Assembly: GCA_019695295.1 (NCBI GenBank)
Contig: JAIBAH010000024.1
Location: 1 to 44,359, forward strand
Source: Bacteroidia bacterium
Lineage (GTDB): Bacteria; Bacteroidota; Bacteroidia; J057
Direction: 5' to 3'
DNA: 44,359 nucleotides
The notes under the pieces are model-generated. The model worked only from the letters and a program-made list of their open reading frames with translations, made no database searches and was not told the DNA's origin. The position numbers and the translations under genes are program-made. Positions 43,738 through 44,359 of this stretch are shown piece by piece. The first letter of the stretch is position 1, and each line of letters opens with the position of its first letter.

Positions 43738-44359
43738 AAAAAATATTAAAGTATGTCGTTTCAGATATAATCAGGAGTAAAATTATTCTTGCTTATACTG
43801 TTTTGCTGTTGGTGCTATCCTTGAGTATTTTCAGTCTGGAAGACAACACCTCAAAAGGATTACTCAGCTTACTGAACCTGATTTTGATTATTCTTCCACT
43901 GGTGAGCCTCGTTTTCTCTACTATTTATTGCTATAATTCCATTGAATTTATAGAGCTGTTACTGAGTCAGCCTATCAGGAGGTTTACTATCTGGATGAGT
44001 TTATTTTCAGGGCTTGCATTCTCTCTTTCTTCTGCCTTTTTGATTGGAGCAGGCATTCCCATTCTTATTTTTGAATTCACTCCCACAGGGGTTATTATGG
44101 TTATAACCGGTTTATTTCTCTCTGTCATATTTGTTGCCATGGCTATGTTATCCGTAGCTTCTACAAAAGATAAAGCCAAAGGAATTGGGGTATCGGTTTT
44201 ATTATGGTTATTTTTCTCACTGATGTATGACGGACTTGTGCTTTTTCTGCTTTTTCAGTTTTCTGATTACCCGCTGGAGAAGTTCATGGTTTTTCTAAGT
44301 TGCCTTAATCCTATAGACCTGGGCAGGATTCTCATCCTTTTGAAAATGGATATATCAGA
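43734..44359 (+). CDS. nosY: NosY, ABC permease subunit (cut by window end)
   Basis: The reading frame starts at an ATG overlapping the nosF stop and is open for 208 codons to the end of the window, so the C-terminus is missing. It begins MKKILKYVVSDIIRSKIILAYTVLLLVLSLSIF and has about five hydrophobic segments by the cut, among them SLLNLILIILPLVSLVFSTIY and GVIMVITGLFLSVIFVAMAML. ELLLSQPIRR after the second helix is the coupling region seen in NosY. NosY is the membrane part of the NosFY transporter that works with NosD on NosZ maturation. Confidence 0.92.
   Translation, partial: MKKILKYVVSDIIRSKIILAYTVLLLVLSLSIFSLEDNTSKGLLSLLNLILIILPLVSLVFSTIYCYNSIEFIELLLSQPIRRFTIWMSLFSGLAFSLSSAFLIGAGIPILIFEFTPTGVIMVITGLFLSVIFVAMAMLSVASTKDKAKGIGVSVLLWLFFSLMYDGLVLFLLFQFSDYPLEKFMVFLSCLNPIDLGRILILLKMDIS

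Noticed and set aside
43027-44359. Alternative genetic code with TGA as a sense codon
   Set aside because: Several genes in the same cluster end in TGA at the expected place (nosL, nosD, nosF), so TGA is a normal stop here.

Overview
The window reads as chromosomal DNA of a member of the Bacteroidota. The evidence is the recurring TAnnTTTG promoter element ahead of genes, the near absence of Shine-Dalgarno sequences, two proteins with type IX secretion sorting domains, a lipoprotein-type clade II nitrous oxide reductase, and Bacteroidota-type ECF sigma, UvrA and Crp proteins. I cannot place it below phylum. No tRNA, rRNA, CRISPR array or intact insertion sequence was seen.

Layout. 1-642 has no genes and carries a degenerate 55-bp tandem repeat plus terminators. 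643-5430 is a minus-strand housekeeping block: rnhB, selD, a multi-HhH ComEA-like protein and rlpA. fmt and yaaA diverge at about 6.95 kb. pdhB, a kelch-like type IX cargo protein and a very large alpha-2-macroglobulin lipoprotein follow on the minus strand up to 16.6 kb. 17.1-22.4 kb is a plus-strand TetR / ABC / HlyD / TolC export operon whose ABC subunit has lost nearly all catalytic motifs except Walker A. 22.5-29.7 kb holds two PhoD-like phosphoesterases, uvrB, a near-perfect 43-bp palindrome and a Tat-exported class V aminotransferase. 29.8-33.8 kb holds an ECF sigma factor with a small overlapping partner gene, then uvrA.

34.1 kb to the end is a denitrification (N2O respiration) island: a DUF4240-like protein, a dihaem cytochrome c, a haem-copper-oxidase-like membrane protein, a Crp/Fnr regulator, a monohaem cytochrome c lipoprotein, nosZ, a fused NosB-like/NosL protein, nosD, nosF and nosY (cut by the window end). 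The likely logic is that membrane and c-type cytochromes feed electrons to NosZ, while NosL, NosD, NosF and NosY deliver copper and sulfur to its copper centres.

Most striking observations: (i) nosF has an in-frame TGA at codon 24, just before Walker A, while the rest of the frame is intact. (ii) FNR-like palindromes (ATGAT-N4-ATCAT type) lie at an identical 36.5 bp from a -7-like element in front of both the membrane protein and the cytochrome/nosZ genes, and tandem variants with the same spacing lie in front of the unrelated kelch/type IX gene at 10.8 kb, suggesting an anaerobic or NO regulon that reaches beyond nos. (iii) The NosL protein is an in-frame fusion that keeps an internal lipobox. 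(iv) The haem-copper-oxidase-like protein seems to keep low-spin haem ligands but lacks the copper-site His pair. (v) The ABC exporter is a predicted pseudo-ATPase.
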